NCBI GenBank assembly: GCA_020061705.1
Contig: JAGUXT010000027.1
Coordinates: forward strand, 1 to 64,000
From: Halothiobacillus sp.
GTDB taxonomy: Bacteria > Pseudomonadota > Gammaproteobacteria > Halothiobacillales > Halothiobacillaceae
Length of the DNA stretch: 64,000 nt
Reading direction: 5' to 3'
The translations under genes were made by a program, and so were the position numbers. The notes under the pieces were generated by a model. That model was not told where the DNA came from. It worked only from the letters and a program-made list of their open reading frames with translations, and did no database searches. Positions 33,808 through 43,010 of the stretch are shown here, piece by piece; position 1 is the first letter of the stretch; every line of letters begins with the position of its first letter.

Positions 33808-34704
33808 TCAGAAGTTGTAGCCAATCTTCAGGCGCACTTCATATTTCTCATGATCGGCCAAATGTCGTCCGGTGTTATTGCCGTCGCTCTCATCCGAGCC
33901 AGCAAGTTGCGGCGCATAGGTCAAGGTCGCCCACCAGTCCTTGCCGCCATAGTGCAAACTCGGACCGGCGAAGACATCCCAATGGTCAAATTCCCACGAG
34001 CCTTCGCCGGGGTTGAGCACTTCCGCATCAATCCAGCCTTCGGCACCGATAAACCAGTTGGGGGCGAAACGATAGGCCAGGCCACTGCGGAAGCGCGGGG
34101 CAATGGCGTATTCGGTCAGATCCGAGCCATTGCCTTTCCATGATTCGGCCTCGATTTCAATGTTGTTGAGCCACTGCAACTGGCCGTCCATATAGGGTTT
34201 CTGCAAGATGATCTTGCCCTCCAGTTCGAAACCCGTGCCCTTCTCGCCAGTGATACTGTCCACGCCCGCGTAGGTGAATTCGCCATACAGAGCCAGACCG
34301 AGATCATCCTTGTAGGGTGAGAGCAGCATGTTCTTCGCTTCCACCGAGAACCCGGAGAGCTGAAATTTGTTGATGTGCAGATCCACAAACTCACCATCGT
34401 CTTCCGGGCCGGCACAACCGGTTGAGTCGCAATTCACGTCGTGGCGATAGCCGTTGAGGTAGAACGCGCCGGAAAGGCGATCAGTGAAGCCATATTCGTA
34501 CTCCGCGCGTACCTCCTGCATCGAGTAATCGCCGCGCCGCTTGTCACCGTGGTGAGTAATCCACAGATAGGCTTCGGACGCACCCTTGGGTAGCGTTTCG
34601 GCGCCAGCGGTGTAGCCCAGAAGATTTTCATCAGCCAAAAGCGGTGAAGCCGATAAAACAAGAACCGAAAGTCCGGAAGTCAATGTGCGGTGAGCAAAGT
34701 TCAT
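33808..34704 (-). CDS. Outer-membrane beta-barrel-type protein (DUF6662-like)
   Basis: This is a 298-residue protein with a signal peptide ending at LLADENLLGY (about residue 25). Alternating aromatic-rich strands run through it: EYEYGFTDRLSGAFYLNGYRHD, LGLALYGEFTYAG, YRFAPNWFIGAEGWID and a C-terminal YEVRLKIGYNF with terminal Phe. This is the pattern of an outer-membrane beta-barrel. I connect it with DUF6662 by memory. It leads the four-gene set and has a Fur-box-like site upstream. Confidence 0.8.
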   Translation of the reverse strand: MNFAHRTLTSGLSVLVLSASPLLADENLLGYTAGAETLPKGASEAYLWITHHGDKRRGDYSMQEVRAEYEYGFTDRLSGAFYLNGYRHDVNCDSTGCAGPEDDGEFVDLHINKFQLSGFSVEAKNMLLSPYKDDLGLALYGEFTYAGVDSITGEKGTGFELEGKIILQKPYMDGQLQWLNNIEIEAESWKGNGSDLTEYAIAPRFRSGLAYRFAPNWFIGAEGWIDAEVLNPGEGSWEFDHWDVFAGPSLHYGGKDWWATLTYAPQLAGSDESDGNNTGRHLADHEKYEVRLKIGYNF

Positions 34705-34721
34705 ATGTGATTAACCAGTAA

Positions 34722-34740
34722 CGAATGATAACGATTCGCA
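34722..34740 (-). promoter_or_regulatory. Putative Fur box
   Basis: The segment around ATGATAACGATTCG resembles the 19-bp Fur consensus GATAATGATAATCATTATC in several positions. It lies 18 bp upstream of the start of the outer-membrane protein gene. If real, it puts the flavin/cytochrome set under iron control. Confidence 0.55.
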
Positions 34741-34964
34741 ATTATGTTTATTTTTCTTGTGGTGTCAATGCGCAACGTGCGGCGTGTAAGTCGGCCTCAA
34801 AATGTTCAGGCAGGCGGAAAGCAGTCCGGGGCAGGTTTTGCAACGGGTGTGACAATTTCCGAAATCCGCTGCTAGGTTACGCTGCTGTTTTGCCGCGAAA
34901 ACAGGTTCGCAGGCCGTTCGCACGAGCCAAAATGTTTTTACGCAAGGTCTGCTACCATGCGCGC

Positions 34965-36026
34965 ATGAAAAATATGCCCCAACCCATTGAAGATGATGAC
35001 CTTGACGATGCCTTGGCGATGGATGCCGAGCGTGCCGAGGCTGCCGAAGATGATGCGGTCGAGCTACTAAGCTCCACCGCCGTTTTGCCCGATGAAGCGC
35101 GCGGTATGCGCCTGGATCAGGCCATAGCCCAGGCCTTTCCCGATTACTCGCGCTCGCGCCTCACTGCCTGGCTCAAAGACGGCAAGATCAGCGTCAACGG
35201 CGTGACCTGTGTGCCGCAACGCACCCCGGTCGAAGGCGGCGAAGTGGTCGAACTGCTGGTCGAACCCGAGCGCCAGACCGAAGCCGCGCCGGAAAATATC
35301 CCGCTCAACGTGGTTTACAGCGACGAACACATCATCGTCATCAACAAGCCCGCCGGACTGGTGGTACACCCCGGCGCAGGGAATGCCACCGGCACCCTGA
35401 TGAACGCGTTGCTGTTCCACTTCCCCGAACTGCGCCAGTTGCCGCGTGCGGGCATTGTGCATCGTCTGGACAAGGACACCTCCGGCCTGCTGGTGATTGC
35501 GCGCTCCCTGCCTGCGCACAAAACCCTGATCGAAGCCCTGTCCGACCGCGACATGCACCGCGAATACATGGCCGTCGCGCAAGGCTTGCTGGTCGCGGGC
35601 GGCATGGTGGACTTGCCGATAGGCCGCCACCCGCGCGAGCGTACCCGCATGGCCGTGACCGAAAGCGGGCGCGAAGCGATTACCCATTACCGCGTGGCCG
35701 AAAAATTCCGCCAGCACACCCTGCTGCGCGTGCAACTCGAAACCGGGCGCACCCACCAGATTCGCGTGCACATGTCGCACATCAAACTGCCGCTGGTCGG
35801 CGACCCCGACTACGGCGGCCGCCTGCGCTTGCCCAAGGGTGCCTCGGTGGAACTGGTCGAAACCCTGCGCGGCTTCCGTCGTCAGGCATTGCACGCCGCA
35901 CGTCTGGAACTGGAACATCCCGCCACGGGCGAGCTGATGGCCTGGGAAGCGCCGATTCCTGAGGATATGCAGGTACTTATCCTTCTGCTGCGTGAGGACT
36001 TGCGTTTGAATCCTCACGCACACTAG
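34965..36026 (+). CDS. rluD: 23S rRNA pseudouridine synthase RluD
   Basis: This is a 353-residue pseudouridine synthase. An acidic N-terminal extension (residues 1-40) precedes an S4 RNA-binding domain (about 45-105). The catalytic domain has HRLDKDTSGLLVIA with the nucleophilic Asp, and GRTHQIRVHM. RluD modifies helix 69 of 23S rRNA. ATG 34965 is chosen; an in-frame run from 34725 is not supported by a ribosome site or family homology. ATG 34974 is another option. Confidence 0.94.
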   Translation: MKNMPQPIEDDDLDDALAMDAERAEAAEDDAVELLSSTAVLPDEARGMRLDQAIAQAFPDYSRSRLTAWLKDGKISVNGVTCVPQRTPVEGGEVVELLVEPERQTEAAPENIPLNVVYSDEHIIVINKPAGLVVHPGAGNATGTLMNALLFHFPELRQLPRAGIVHRLDKDTSGLLVIARSLPAHKTLIEALSDRDMHREYMAVAQGLLVAGGMVDLPIGRHPRERTRMAVTESGREAITHYRVAEKFRQHTLLRVQLETGRTHQIRVHMSHIKLPLVGDPDYGGRLRLPKGASVELVETLRGFRRQALHAARLELEHPATGELMAWEAPIPEDMQVLILLLREDLRLNPHAH

Positions 36027-36081
36027 ATCAAGCGGGCGATTGATTCTTTAACATTTCCCCATAATCAATGAGCCTCTCCTA

Positions 36082-37419
36082 ATGCTAATCCCACCACCAG
36101 CTAATCAGGGGCGCTTTTCAGATATGTCGCCAGAAGAGGTCGCAAGAAATTTGCTTAAAAAAGGGGAAGGCCTTGGGAGAGAGGAGCCGAGGCGTTTAGA
36201 GGATGAGTTGACCGTGTATAACGAGTTGATTCATGGCTTTTGGGAGAGTGAAAGCCCTGAGATTCAAAAGCTCGTGGCGGTTGCAATGCTTAATAAAGCG
36301 GAAGCAGTCCATGATCAAGCCACATCCTCTCCGTATGCTGAGCAAATAGATATCTACGATAGTTTGCTTCAGCGTTTTGGGGACAATTCATCGCCTGTTT
36401 TGCATGGGAGTCTTGCTCAGGCCATGTTCAAAAGAGCAGATGTTTTTGGTTGGCTGCCTCTGCCAAATTTATTCGAGGAAATAGCAGGTTATGAGATGCT
36501 TATCCAGCGGTTTTGGGCGGATTCTGAGCTTGACGTCCGGGAGTGCGTTGCAAAGGCTATGGTTGAAAGGGCGCGGACGCTTCGCCGCCTCGAACCACCT
36601 CGACTTACGGACGCAATAACATCGCTTGAAGAAATGATTCGACGTTTTTGGGCTGATGTCGAATCATCGGTGAGGGGATTGGTTTTAAATGCTTTATCCC
36701 TCAAGGCATGTTGGTTGAGCTGCGACGAACGCCCAATCGAGGCGATTGAAGCTTGCGATGAGGTTATTCGTTATGTGCAATTAAACAGTAATTTGGAATC
36801 CAGTTCTGAGTTTGAGGCTGAAGCGCTACGGCGCAAGGGCAATGCCTTTTTAGAGTTGGAACCACCGCGCTTGATTGAGGCTATTGCGCTTTACGATGAG
36901 GTTACTGAACGATTCGGTGATACTGAAGATGTTTCTCTTTTAATAGAAGTTGCTCGAGCTATGTTGAATAAAGGGACGCTTTATTCAGAATTTGATCGCC
37001 CGGAAGAGGCTTGTGCCGTCTACGATGAGATTATCGCTCGCTTTGGTAAAGATATGGATGAAGACTTATTCCTCCAGAAAAAAGCGAGTGAGGCCATGCT
37101 GCAAAAAGGCGCACTCTATTTAGAGCTTGATCGTCCGGAAGAGGCTATTGCACTTTATGACGAGCTTATCGAGCACTTCGATGGACGATGGAACATGGTA
37201 AATGTGTTTTGCGCCTTGTTTAATAAGGGGTGCGCCTTGATTGATCTCGAACGCTTTGTCGAAGCAGATGCAGCGTATAGCAATTTAATTGAACGCTATG
37301 ATGGGGTGCGTAACAGGCACAAAAGCTTTCGTAACGATGAGCTGCAAGAGATTTACGAGAAGGCGCATGACATGAAGTCGCAGATTTCATCTTTAAAAGA
37401 AAAAGTTATAACCGACTAA
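36082..37419 (+). CDS. AT-rich TPR-repeat protein
   Basis: This is a 445-residue helical protein built of degenerate tetratricopeptide-type repeats. Examples are AFLELEPPRLIEAIALYDEV, LYSEFDRPEEACAVYDEII and LYLELDRPEEAIALYDELI. Composition is visibly AT-richer than its neighbours and the codon choice (AAA, TTT, GAT) differs, which suggests transfer or phage/mobile origin. No catalytic motif is present. The start at 36082 has a weak ribosome site; ATG 36124 is an alternative. Role is unknown, presumably a protein-protein scaffold. Confidence 0.8.
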   Translation: MLIPPPANQGRFSDMSPEEVARNLLKKGEGLGREEPRRLEDELTVYNELIHGFWESESPEIQKLVAVAMLNKAEAVHDQATSSPYAEQIDIYDSLLQRFGDNSSPVLHGSLAQAMFKRADVFGWLPLPNLFEEIAGYEMLIQRFWADSELDVRECVAKAMVERARTLRRLEPPRLTDAITSLEEMIRRFWADVESSVRGLVLNALSLKACWLSCDERPIEAIEACDEVIRYVQLNSNLESSSEFEAEALRRKGNAFLELEPPRLIEAIALYDEVTERFGDTEDVSLLIEVARAMLNKGTLYSEFDRPEEACAVYDEIIARFGKDMDEDLFLQKKASEAMLQKGALYLELDRPEEAIALYDELIEHFDGRWNMVNVFCALFNKGCALIDLERFVEADAAYSNLIERYDGVRNRHKSFRNDELQEIYEKAHDMKSQISSLKEKVITD

Positions 37420-37506
37420 TTAATAATATGTTTTTAGCAGCATTGCGCTGGATGAATTTAGTGCTAAACAAACCTATCCCGTGTAAACACCTGAATAAGC
37501 CCTACA

Positions 37507-38748
37507 GTGACTATTATCAATCGCCGCCTACTCCTCATGCTCCCCCTGGGCTTCGCCTCCGGCCTGCCCTTGCCGCTGTCGTCCAGCACCCTGCAAGCCT
37601 GGCTGACGGTGGAAAACATTTCCATTATCACCATCGGCTGGTTTGCGCTGACTGGTTTGCCGTACACGCTTAAATTCCTGTGGGCGCCGCTGGTGGATCG
37701 TTTTGTGCCGATTCCGGTCGGTCGGCGGCGGGCGTGGCTGTTGCTGACGCAGACGATGCTGGCGCTGGTGTTGGCGGGGCTGGCGCAGCTTGATCCGCAC
37801 AATAACCTTTTGATGATTGCCGGGTTTGCGTTGATGATCGCCTTTTTGTCGGCCACGCAGGACATTGCCTTTGATGCGCTGCGTACCGATATTCTCAAGC
37901 CCGAGGAGCGCGGGTTGGGCGCGGCGCTGTCGGTCACGGGCTACCGGCTTGCGATGTTGGTGGCGGGCGCGGGGGCGCTGATTCTGGGCGATCACTGGGG
38001 CTGGTCGAATACCTTTTTGCTGATGGCGGGGATTATGGCGACGAGTCTGATCGTCACGCTCGCCACGCCGGAGCAGCCGACCGATTACGCGCCACGTACC
38101 CTGAGCGAGGCGGTGTTCGGCCCTTTGCGTGCCTTTTTCAGTCGTCCGGAGGCTTGGGGGCTGATTGTTTTGGTGGTGCTTTACAAGCTGGGCGATGCCT
38201 TTGCCGGTTCGCTCACGACCGCGTTTCTGATTCGTGGCGCGGGCTTTACGCCGACCGATGTGGGCGTGGTCAACAAGGGTTTTGGTCTGGTGGCGACCCT
38301 GGTGGGGGCGCTGGCGGGCGGGCTGTGGTTGATGCGCCTTGGCTTGTACCGCTCGCTGATGCTGTTCGGCATCTTGCAGGCGGTGACCAATCTCGGGTTT
38401 TTCGCGCTCTCCGTGGTGGGGCACAACTATCTGTTGATGGTGGCGGCGGTGGGGCTGGAAAATCTGGCGGGTGGCATGGGTACGGCGGCGTTTGTGGCGC
38501 TGTTGATGGGCTTGTGCGATATCCGCTATTCCGCCACGCAGTTCGCCCTGCTCTCCGCACTGGCTTCGCTGGGGCGGGTGTTTTTGGGGCCGGTGGCGGG
38601 CGGCGTGGTGGCCTGGATGGATTGGCCGCTGTTTTTCGTCTCGACCGTGTTGGTCGCCCTGCCCGGGTTGTGGGTGCTCTACCGAATGCGCACTGCGGTG
38701 GATCAGGCGCACAAGAACAATCATGCGCCGCAGGATGCGGCAGTTTGA
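37507..38748 (+). CDS. ampG: AmpG-like MFS permease
   Basis: This is a 413-residue, 12-span major facilitator protein. The first half has LPLGFASGLPLPLSSSTLQAWL and GLPYTLKFLWAPLVDRF, a motif set typical of the AmpG muropeptide permease family. It would import GlcNAc-anhydroMurNAc peptides for cell wall recycling. It starts with GTG at 37507. The GC content returns to the genome level after the TPR gene. An imperfect hairpin at 38766-38809 follows and separates it from the convergent glycosyltransferase. Confidence 0.85.
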   Translation: MTIINRRLLLMLPLGFASGLPLPLSSSTLQAWLTVENISIITIGWFALTGLPYTLKFLWAPLVDRFVPIPVGRRRAWLLLTQTMLALVLAGLAQLDPHNNLLMIAGFALMIAFLSATQDIAFDALRTDILKPEERGLGAALSVTGYRLAMLVAGAGALILGDHWGWSNTFLLMAGIMATSLIVTLATPEQPTDYAPRTLSEAVFGPLRAFFSRPEAWGLIVLVVLYKLGDAFAGSLTTAFLIRGAGFTPTDVGVVNKGFGLVATLVGALAGGLWLMRLGLYRSLMLFGILQAVTNLGFFALSVVGHNYLLMVAAVGLENLAGGMGTAAFVALLMGLCDIRYSATQFALLSALASLGRVFLGPVAGGVVAWMDWPLFFVSTVLVALPGLWVLYRMRTAVDQAHKNNHAPQDAAV

Positions 38749-38765
38749 TCGTGGCTTGTGCATAG

Positions 38766-38809
38766 CCGCAGGTATCGTTTCGTCTTGACAGGCAAGACGG
38801 TATCTGCGG
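38766..38809. terminator. Bidirectional terminator-like hairpin
   Basis: CCGCAG...CGTCTTG (38766-38787) pairs imperfectly with CAAGACG...CTGCGG (38793-38809) around a 5-nt loop. It lies between two convergent genes. A clear T-run is lacking, so this is moderate evidence. Confidence 0.5.
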
Positions 38810-38864
38810 TTTCATGTGTTAATCGTGCCGGATCAATAGCGCCACTCAGAAAATGCCTTTCGTC

Positions 38865-41123
38865 CTATGCGGACGTGTCCGTTCTGTGCGCGATGAGTTC
38901 CAGATAAATATGCTCAATGTCCCGTGTTGTTGCTTGCGCATCGAATAGGGGGGATGTTGCGTGCATGGCGCTTATTTGGTCGCGAATTTTCTGCAGCTTG
39001 TCCTTGTCGTGTGCAAGCTCTACTGCAAGTTCTTCGTAATGTGCGCTTGATGTGGCGACCGGCATCGGGATGCCCGAGGCTGCAATGACCCCAGCCCCAA
39101 GACGCGATACGAACGTCGCGCCTGGGCAAGTCAATACGGGCAGGCCAGAAAAAATCGCCATGACCAGAGTGGTTGTGCCGCTATAAACCAGTGTATCGAG
39201 GAACAGGTCGGCAAGCTTTTGTCGGGCAAGGTGTAAATTAGCGGGGACGCGGCGCGCAAATACCAGTCTTGATGCATCAATACCGTGACTTTCGGCAGCT
39301 TGGCATAAGCGAGCGCGAGCGTCGGTATCCTCAGCCAACATCCAGAGAACACTATCAGGGGTGCGCTCTAGGATTCGCATCCAAAGCGCAAAGGTCAATG
39401 GGTCGATTTTTTCTGTGCGCTGAAAGCAGCAATACACAAAAGCGCCTTCTGGCAGAGCTTCGTCATTTCGCGCAGGTGTTTCTTGGTTAACTTCGAATTG
39501 TCCCGAGGTAAACCATGCATTTGGCAGGCGCAGGACAGGCTCATGCTCGGGGCGCTCGTGCTCTTTGGGGATTAAAACATTCGTGGAAATCATGCCATCC
39601 AGCCACGGGGCACACATGACGCCCGGAAAACCGAGATATGCCAGTTGAAGATGTGCAGATCGTGCAGCAAATATCTCAGAGCGTCCCCCAGCGGTGTAAC
39701 CCGTTAGATCGACCAAAAGGTCAATGTGATCATGGCGTATACGCTGTACCGCGCTGATCGTATCTAATTCACTGATGTCGCAGTAGTTTTCGATGTTGGC
39801 GCGAATGTGCTGGTGGAGTGGATCTTCGGGCTGCGGCTTCAGATCGTAGGAATGTATGGAAAAACGGCTTCGATCATGGCAAGAGAATAATTCCTTGATT
39901 AAAAAGCCTACCGGATGAGTACGTAGATCAGCGGAGACATAGCCGATGTGTATGCGCTTATTTTGACTTGGGAGGTGTTTTTCCAGTGGAGGAATGGCCA
40001 GATTTTGCACGCGCTCTAAAACGTGATGGCTATGGCAGCGTGCGATGCGCTGCTGAAGCGCGGCGTCAATTGGTATGAACAGGCTGCTGAACGGAGACAT
40101 ACATGGGGCGCGATCTGCCGCCAAGTCCTCCTCAATCATTGCAACGCACTGAGTGAGGATGTCTTGGTAGCTCTCCCAGTTGCCACGTTTGAGTTGTTTT
40201 AGCCACATGTTGACAAACAGTTGGCGCGTCAAGGCCAAGGGATTCAACTCGGTTGGCGATTCCAGGTCGGCATCTTTGGACAGGCGGGCACGAAGCTCTT
40301 GCGGCCAGCGCTCCAAAATATGTTTGAATGTGGCTTCGGCGCGCTCAAATTGACCCGATGCACTGAGCGCAAGCGCAAGGTTATAAAATGCGTCCAGTAT
40401 GTCTGGCGCTTCGGCGCAGGCTTGTTCAAGCTGGCTGATGGCTTCGGTGTAATTGCCGCGCGCTAGCAAGACAGCGGCCAAGTTGCTGCGCCGGATGGCG
40501 TTAGGCTCGGCCTGTAAAAGCTGGCGGAAACTCGTTTCTGCCTCACTGAGTCGCTCGGTAAGACGTTGCGCCATACCCAGATTGCCCAATGCCTCCCAAA
40601 AGTCCGGGCGCAAACGTAGCGCTTCCTCCAGCGTGTCGAATGCGTCTTCGTGCTTTTTAATCGCGATCAGCGCGATACCGAGCTGGTTAAGGAGGTACAC
40701 CCTGTCAGGATGATCGCCCAAACGCTCAAGCACGGTATTGAGCAGCGCAACAGCCTGTTCGGCCTGCCCCTCCTCAATGAGACGTGTCGAGCGCAAATAA
40801 AGCCCGCGGATGTGCAGAGGGTTCAGTTGCAAGCCTTTATTCAGCATCTGAAAGGCCAGATCCACGTTGCCGAGCATGAAATGAGCGTCCGCCAGAGCGA
40901 CATAGGCATCCGCCTGGCGAGGGCGAGCCCGAGTGGACTGTCGCAGGTAAGTGACAGCATGTTCCGGTTGCCGCGCTGACAGAGCCAATAGACCTAACTG
41001 AAACTGAGCGTCGGCATAGTCCGCATCCCCAGGAGTGATTTGTTGATAGAGACGGATGGCCGCTGGGAAATTCCCGGTTTTTTGTTGCGTATGGGCTAAT
41101 TCGAGGGTGCTTGTGCGGTTCAT
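38865..41123 (-). CDS. TPR-OGT family glycosyltransferase (GT41-like)
   Basis: This is a 752-residue protein. The N-terminal half (about 1-320) consists of TPR repeats; the C-terminal half is an O-GlcNAc transferase-type domain. Landmarks are IHIGYVSADLRTHPVGFLIKE, DLLVDLTGYTAGGRSEIFAARS, GFPGVMCAPW, FQRTEKIDPLTFALW and SGTTTLVMAIFSGLPVLTC. Such bacterial OGT-like proteins glycosylate surface or intracellular proteins, or build polysaccharide. The acceptor is unknown. It lies 11 bp after an aldolase-like gene and is part of a three-gene - strand set. Confidence 0.88.
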   Translation of the reverse strand: MNRTSTLELAHTQQKTGNFPAAIRLYQQITPGDADYADAQFQLGLLALSARQPEHAVTYLRQSTRARPRQADAYVALADAHFMLGNVDLAFQMLNKGLQLNPLHIRGLYLRSTRLIEEGQAEQAVALLNTVLERLGDHPDRVYLLNQLGIALIAIKKHEDAFDTLEEALRLRPDFWEALGNLGMAQRLTERLSEAETSFRQLLQAEPNAIRRSNLAAVLLARGNYTEAISQLEQACAEAPDILDAFYNLALALSASGQFERAEATFKHILERWPQELRARLSKDADLESPTELNPLALTRQLFVNMWLKQLKRGNWESYQDILTQCVAMIEEDLAADRAPCMSPFSSLFIPIDAALQQRIARCHSHHVLERVQNLAIPPLEKHLPSQNKRIHIGYVSADLRTHPVGFLIKELFSCHDRSRFSIHSYDLKPQPEDPLHQHIRANIENYCDISELDTISAVQRIRHDHIDLLVDLTGYTAGGRSEIFAARSAHLQLAYLGFPGVMCAPWLDGMISTNVLIPKEHERPEHEPVLRLPNAWFTSGQFEVNQETPARNDEALPEGAFVYCCFQRTEKIDPLTFALWMRILERTPDSVLWMLAEDTDARARLCQAAESHGIDASRLVFARRVPANLHLARQKLADLFLDTLVYSGTTTLVMAIFSGLPVLTCPGATFVSRLGAGVIAASGIPMPVATSSAHYEELAVELAHDKDKLQKIRDQISAMHATSPLFDAQATTRDIEHIYLELIAHRTDTSA

Positions 41124-41134
41124 TTGGGGTGTTT

Positions 41135-41947
41135 TTATGACGGGGAGAAATTTTCGATTTCACGTTGAAGTTGGGTGTTGATATCGACATGCCACTCCCT
41201 TGGCTGAACGGTCGCGTGGCCTATCCAGTTTCGTAGCGAAGCTATTTCCACATCCATCGCGGAAGGTTCGATATCACGATAAAATGCTCTGGAGATCAAG
41301 GCGGCGCTTGCCCCAAGCCCGGCAATACGTGCCGCAACCAAGTCTGTCGCTACGGGGAGAGATTGATCGCCCATGCGTGCCAGCCCGCCAATGCCCAACC
41401 GATGCCCGGCATCCAGGATACGGTTGCAAAGAGGCTCAATCCACGCCGAGGCGAGCACATGAAAATGGCTCGGCCAACCCAGTGAGAGTCGCATATCATT
41501 CAGCCCGATGTGAATTTCGCGCACGCCGGATATTTTGCATATTTCATCCAGTATATCTGCGGCCTCACTCGTTTCGAGAAGCAGCACGGGATGCGCACGA
41601 CCATCAACCAAACTAATAAATTGCTCTGCATGCTGCGTCGTTTTGAAGTAGGGCAGCATGAGCGTGTGGACGCCCAAGCCGATTAATCGATCAATTTCAT
41701 CGCGGGAGTTGGCGTGAATGGGGTTGCAGCGCGCAAACAGACGCGTTGGGGACACATTTTCCCCAAGTCCAATCAAGTCGGCTTCTTCGTGATGCGAAAT
41801 CCACGTCTTCAGGTGCCCTTGACGAGCCTGTTTGCCGATGCGTTCGATGTCAATGCCTACCCTGTCCACGCCAGCGCGGTCGGCGGCGTGCGCCAGAACC
41901 AGATCATTGGTCATGAGTGTCAGGGCAAAGTCTGAAAGCGGATTCAT
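41135..41947 (-). CDS. HpcH/HpaI aldolase/citrate lyase-like protein
   Basis: This is a 270-residue TIM-barrel-type protein resembling the citrate lyase beta / HpcH-HpaI family. RVGIDIERIGKQAR near residue 30, LLLETSEAADILDEI in the middle and IHIGLNDMRLSLG contain the acidic residues expected at the metal/substrate site. These lyases cleave or condense oxaloacetate- or pyruvate-type substrates. ATG 41947 follows AGGTGG; GTG 41953 is possible. The start overlaps the dehydrogenase gene end. The substrate is unknown; a link to the OGT glycosyltransferase is inferred from the operon. Confidence 0.72.
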   Translation of the reverse strand: MNPLSDFALTLMTNDLVLAHAADRAGVDRVGIDIERIGKQARQGHLKTWISHHEEADLIGLGENVSPTRLFARCNPIHANSRDEIDRLIGLGVHTLMLPYFKTTQHAEQFISLVDGRAHPVLLLETSEAADILDEICKISGVREIHIGLNDMRLSLGWPSHFHVLASAWIEPLCNRILDAGHRLGIGGLARMGDQSLPVATDLVAARIAGLGASAALISRAFYRDIEPSAMDVEIASLRNWIGHATVQPREWHVDINTQLQREIENFSPS

Positions 41948-41949
41948 GA

Positions 41950-42897
41950 TCACACCACCTGGTCATGTAGTTGCTGGTTGTGCAGATAACGGCTTACTTG
42001 GGCTTCCGCAAAGGTTTCGAAAGAAGACTGCATGGCAGGGTGATAGGCGGAGACTTTGGGGGTGATGATGAGGTTAGGCGTGCGCCAGGCGGGGTCTTCA
42101 GGCGGCCATGGCTGGTCGATATGATCCAGCGCTGCCCCGCCAATCTGTGCATTGGACAGCGCTTGGAGCAAGGCTTTTTCGTCAATAAGTCCACCGCGCG
42201 CAACGTTGATGAGCACCGCGTGGGCGGGAAGCATGGCCAACTCATTTACGCCGATGCAGTGCTGGGTCTCGGCATTGAGCGGCAAGGCCAGAACAAGAAT
42301 ATCGCTCACGGCGAGTGCATCGCGCCAGTTGGTCATGCTGAGGCACTCATCGCATACCTCGCGCTGTTCCACTCGCGGTTGACGGGACGTGCCGAGAACG
42401 TAAATTCCCAGCCCTTTTAATAGTCGCGCTATGCGCATTCCAATGGCCCCCAAGCCAAGTACCAAGGCGGTGCGGGGCAAGGGAAGCATGTCCCAGGGCT
42501 TGCTCCACACACCAGCGTATTGCGATGCAAAGGCATGGGGCAATCGCCGCGTGAGTGCAAAAGTCAGCGCCAAGGCATGGTGTGCAATCGCATCGGAATT
42601 GAGTGTGTTGCGCGTCAAAATAATCCCCCTCGCCCTGATTTGATCGAAAGGTAGCTGGTCATGTCCCGCTGCCGTCGTTTGTATCCAGCGCAGCTGAGGG
42701 GCATGCGGCAGCATCTGACTCAGGTAGCGATGGCCAAGTAAAACCTCAACGGTAGGTGCCAGCTCAAGCGCGTGCTGCTCCGACTCGGCAACCAAAACAC
42801 GTCCTTGGCCTACAAGCGCTTCCAGCCGCTCAATATGCCCTGCGCTTGGTGTGTAGTTGCTGTAGGTTAGGTTGAGTACTGGGGCGTTTATCTGCAT
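41950..42897 (-). CDS. D-isomer-specific 2-hydroxyacid dehydrogenase
   Basis: This is a 315-residue NAD(P)-dependent dehydrogenase. The Rossmann motif LGLGAIGMRIARLLKGLGI is near residue 140, NVARGGLIDEKAL near 230 has the substrate-binding Arg, and the catalytic Glu/His region follows. It probably reduces a 2-oxoacid. Start ATG 42897 has AGGAAA; the longer frame from 42954 would run into the promoter region. It is the first gene of the - strand set with the aldolase-like protein and OGT, and is divergent from proQ. Confidence 0.88.
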   Translation of the reverse strand: MQINAPVLNLTYSNYTPSAGHIERLEALVGQGRVLVAESEQHALELAPTVEVLLGHRYLSQMLPHAPQLRWIQTTAAGHDQLPFDQIRARGIILTRNTLNSDAIAHHALALTFALTRRLPHAFASQYAGVWSKPWDMLPLPRTALVLGLGAIGMRIARLLKGLGIYVLGTSRQPRVEQREVCDECLSMTNWRDALAVSDILVLALPLNAETQHCIGVNELAMLPAHAVLINVARGGLIDEKALLQALSNAQIGGAALDHIDQPWPPEDPAWRTPNLIITPKVSAYHPAMQSSFETFAEAQVSRYLHNQQLHDQVV

Positions 42898-43010
42898 TGA
42901 AGGTTTCCTAATTTCATTGCGCCTAGCCCAAATCACGAGGAACAAATTTACCATGTCCTGTTAAACTGCCCACGCCGTGAGGCTTTTTTGTTTTTGTTTC
43001 GAGATTTTTG

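Noticed and set aside
34725-34964. N-terminal extension of RluD
   Set aside because: It crosses the region next to the Fur-like site, has no ribosome site and is not needed for the S4-synthase architecture.
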